This document shows positions 5,703 to 6,116 of a stretch of 6,116 bases of DNA, in pieces. The notes below the pieces were generated by a model. The model saw only the letters and a list, made by a program, of their open reading frames with translations. It did no database searches and was not told where the DNA came from. Origin of the DNA: Candidatus Doudnabacteria bacterium Gr01-1014_77 (GTDB lineage Bacteria; Patescibacteriota; Doudnabacteria; UBA920; VMFF01); the NCBI GenBank assembly GCA_007375915.1, contig VMFF01000033.1, forward strand, positions 1-6,116, given 5' to 3'. Each line of letters begins with the position of its first letter. Position 1 is the first letter of the stretch. The translations under genes were made by a program, and so were the position numbers.

Positions 5703-5708
5703 GTGTAT

Positions 5709-5717
5709 ATTTTACCA
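5709..5717 (-). promoter_or_regulatory. extended -10 promoter of the MBL-TM-gyrA-tRNA operon, predicted leaderless
   Basis: Minus strand: TGG-TAAAAT (TGnTATAAT type, five of six in the hexamer), then ATACAC, then the ATG. The 6-base gap puts the expected start site on the initiation codon. A weak TTCCAA lies 17 bases upstream as the only -35 candidate. The upstream gene ends in a terminator just before, so a promoter is needed here. Confidence 0.65.
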
Positions 5718-5752
5718 AAAAATGAGCAATTTTGGAAGCCTAAAAATGGTCT

Positions 5753-5786
5753 AAAAAACACCAAGCCCTGAGGGTTAGTCAGGGCT
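5753..5786 (-). terminator. intrinsic terminator of the zinc-ribbon gene, overlapping its stop codon
   Basis: Minus strand: AGCCCTGA (5786-5779) pairs with TCAGGGCT (5771-5764) around a 7-base loop that contains part of the TAA stop. Imperfect extension of the stem using upstream CCCC-rich coding sequence and the downstream GGTGT brings the base of the hairpin up to the T6 run at 5758-5753. The last codons of the gene therefore double as the left arm. Confidence 0.75.
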
Positions 5787-6116
5787 CTGGGGTTTGGGTG
5801 GGAAGTGCATTCCGCATACCAGACAATATCCGCTAGAGTGCGGACTTGCCAGGGCTTCGGCATGTGTCTGGGGGCAACGAGTCTCCTTCTCGATTGCGAG
5901 GCTGTGGCCCCATAACCTGTAGAACAGTTCTTCTAGGAACTCAGGTCTGTGTTTGCCACAATTCGTGCAGTATTTAGCGTACCGCGGCTGAATGTCCCCA
6001 CACTTGTTGCAGGGTATACCCATGCCACGTGAGTAAATTTCTGCGAGGGCTTCCTCCATGTCCACGGTTTTGCCCGGGCAAACCTTTTCGAAGGCAACAC
6101 ATATTTTCTCGATTAG
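5775..6116 (-). CDS. small double zinc-ribbon protein, probably 5'-partial, unknown function
   Basis: The frame is open from the right edge to the TAA at 5775 (113 codons). Possible internal starts are GTG at 6065 and ATG at 6059, but neither has a ribosome site, and the frame upstream continues with plausible protein containing two further cysteines (ICVAFEKVC), so the true start may lie outside the window. Counting from the GTG, C19-X2-C22-X10-C33-X2-C36 is a classic zinc ribbon, and C64-X3-H68-X12-C81-X2-C84 is a second, Cys/His site. Between them is an amphipathic, aromatic segment (EFLEELFYRLWGHS). The tail is proline-rich. This suggests a structural metal-binding protein that contacts nucleic acid or protein; no enzyme motif is seen. 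GC content is about 53% by hand count (5821-6060), far above its neighbours, which hints at foreign origin or different selection. It ends in its own terminator. Confidence 0.72.
   Translation of the reverse strand, partial: LIEKICVAFEKVCPGKTVDMEEALAEIYSRGMGIPCNKCGDIQPRYAKYCTNCGKHRPEFLEELFYRLWGHSLAIEKETRCPQTHAEALASPHSSGYCLVCGMHFPPKPQSPD

Noticed and set aside
5161..5754. Plus-strand 197-codon frame opposite the MBL-fold gene
   Set aside because: It is the antisense of a protein with clear fold motifs, is serine/proline-rich without domains, and reads through the operon promoter.
1..6116. CRISPR array, insertion sequence or long direct repeats
   Set aside because: I found no regularly spaced repeats, transposase-like protein or flanking inverted repeats; the only strong inverted repeats are the terminators and the small-RNA stems.

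Overview
The window reads as a low-GC bacterial chromosome fragment, most likely from the Candidate Phyla Radiation (Patescibacteria). The signs are short, tightly packed genes with 1-base stop/start overlaps, no recognisable Shine-Dalgarno sequence at any start, a small MBL-fold protein and a one-helix protein directly before gyrA, and core enzymes that diverge from textbook motifs. This placement is an inference from style; no lineage marker such as rRNA is present. By hand count the main genes are roughly 30-40% GC, while the last ~340 bases are about 53% GC.

Layout, left to right. On the minus strand, nth (endonuclease III) runs into the start of rsmI (16S rRNA C1402 2'-O-methyltransferase, cut by the left edge). 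Upstream of nth is a 305-base gap without a gene. It holds what looks like an undescribed small RNA of about 180 nt on the minus strand: a consensus-grade promoter, a 9-bp stem closing the 5' and 3' ends, a GNRA-capped hairpin, two more hairpins, and an intrinsic terminator. A promoter pointing the other way serves a seven-helix membrane protein (1337-2272, plus strand). A symmetrical bidirectional terminator separates it from the converging minus-strand operon.

That operon reads, in transcription order, MBL-fold protein, one-helix membrane protein, gyrA, tRNA-Ile(UAU). Stop and start codons overlap or nearly touch, and the tRNA lies 12 bases after the gyrA stop. The operon and nth both appear to start from an extended -10 box lying exactly 6 bases before the ATG, which predicts leaderless mRNAs. 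At the right edge a GC-rich, Cys-rich double zinc-ribbon gene (minus strand, probably open at its 5' end) finishes in its own terminator.

The points most worth following are the structured small RNA, an endonuclease III whose iron-sulfur motif is C-C-H-H at normal spacing, a bacterial tRNA-Ile with a genomically encoded UAU anticodon, the twin leaderless promoters, an MBL protein with its main metal motif erased, and valine at GyrA position 83.
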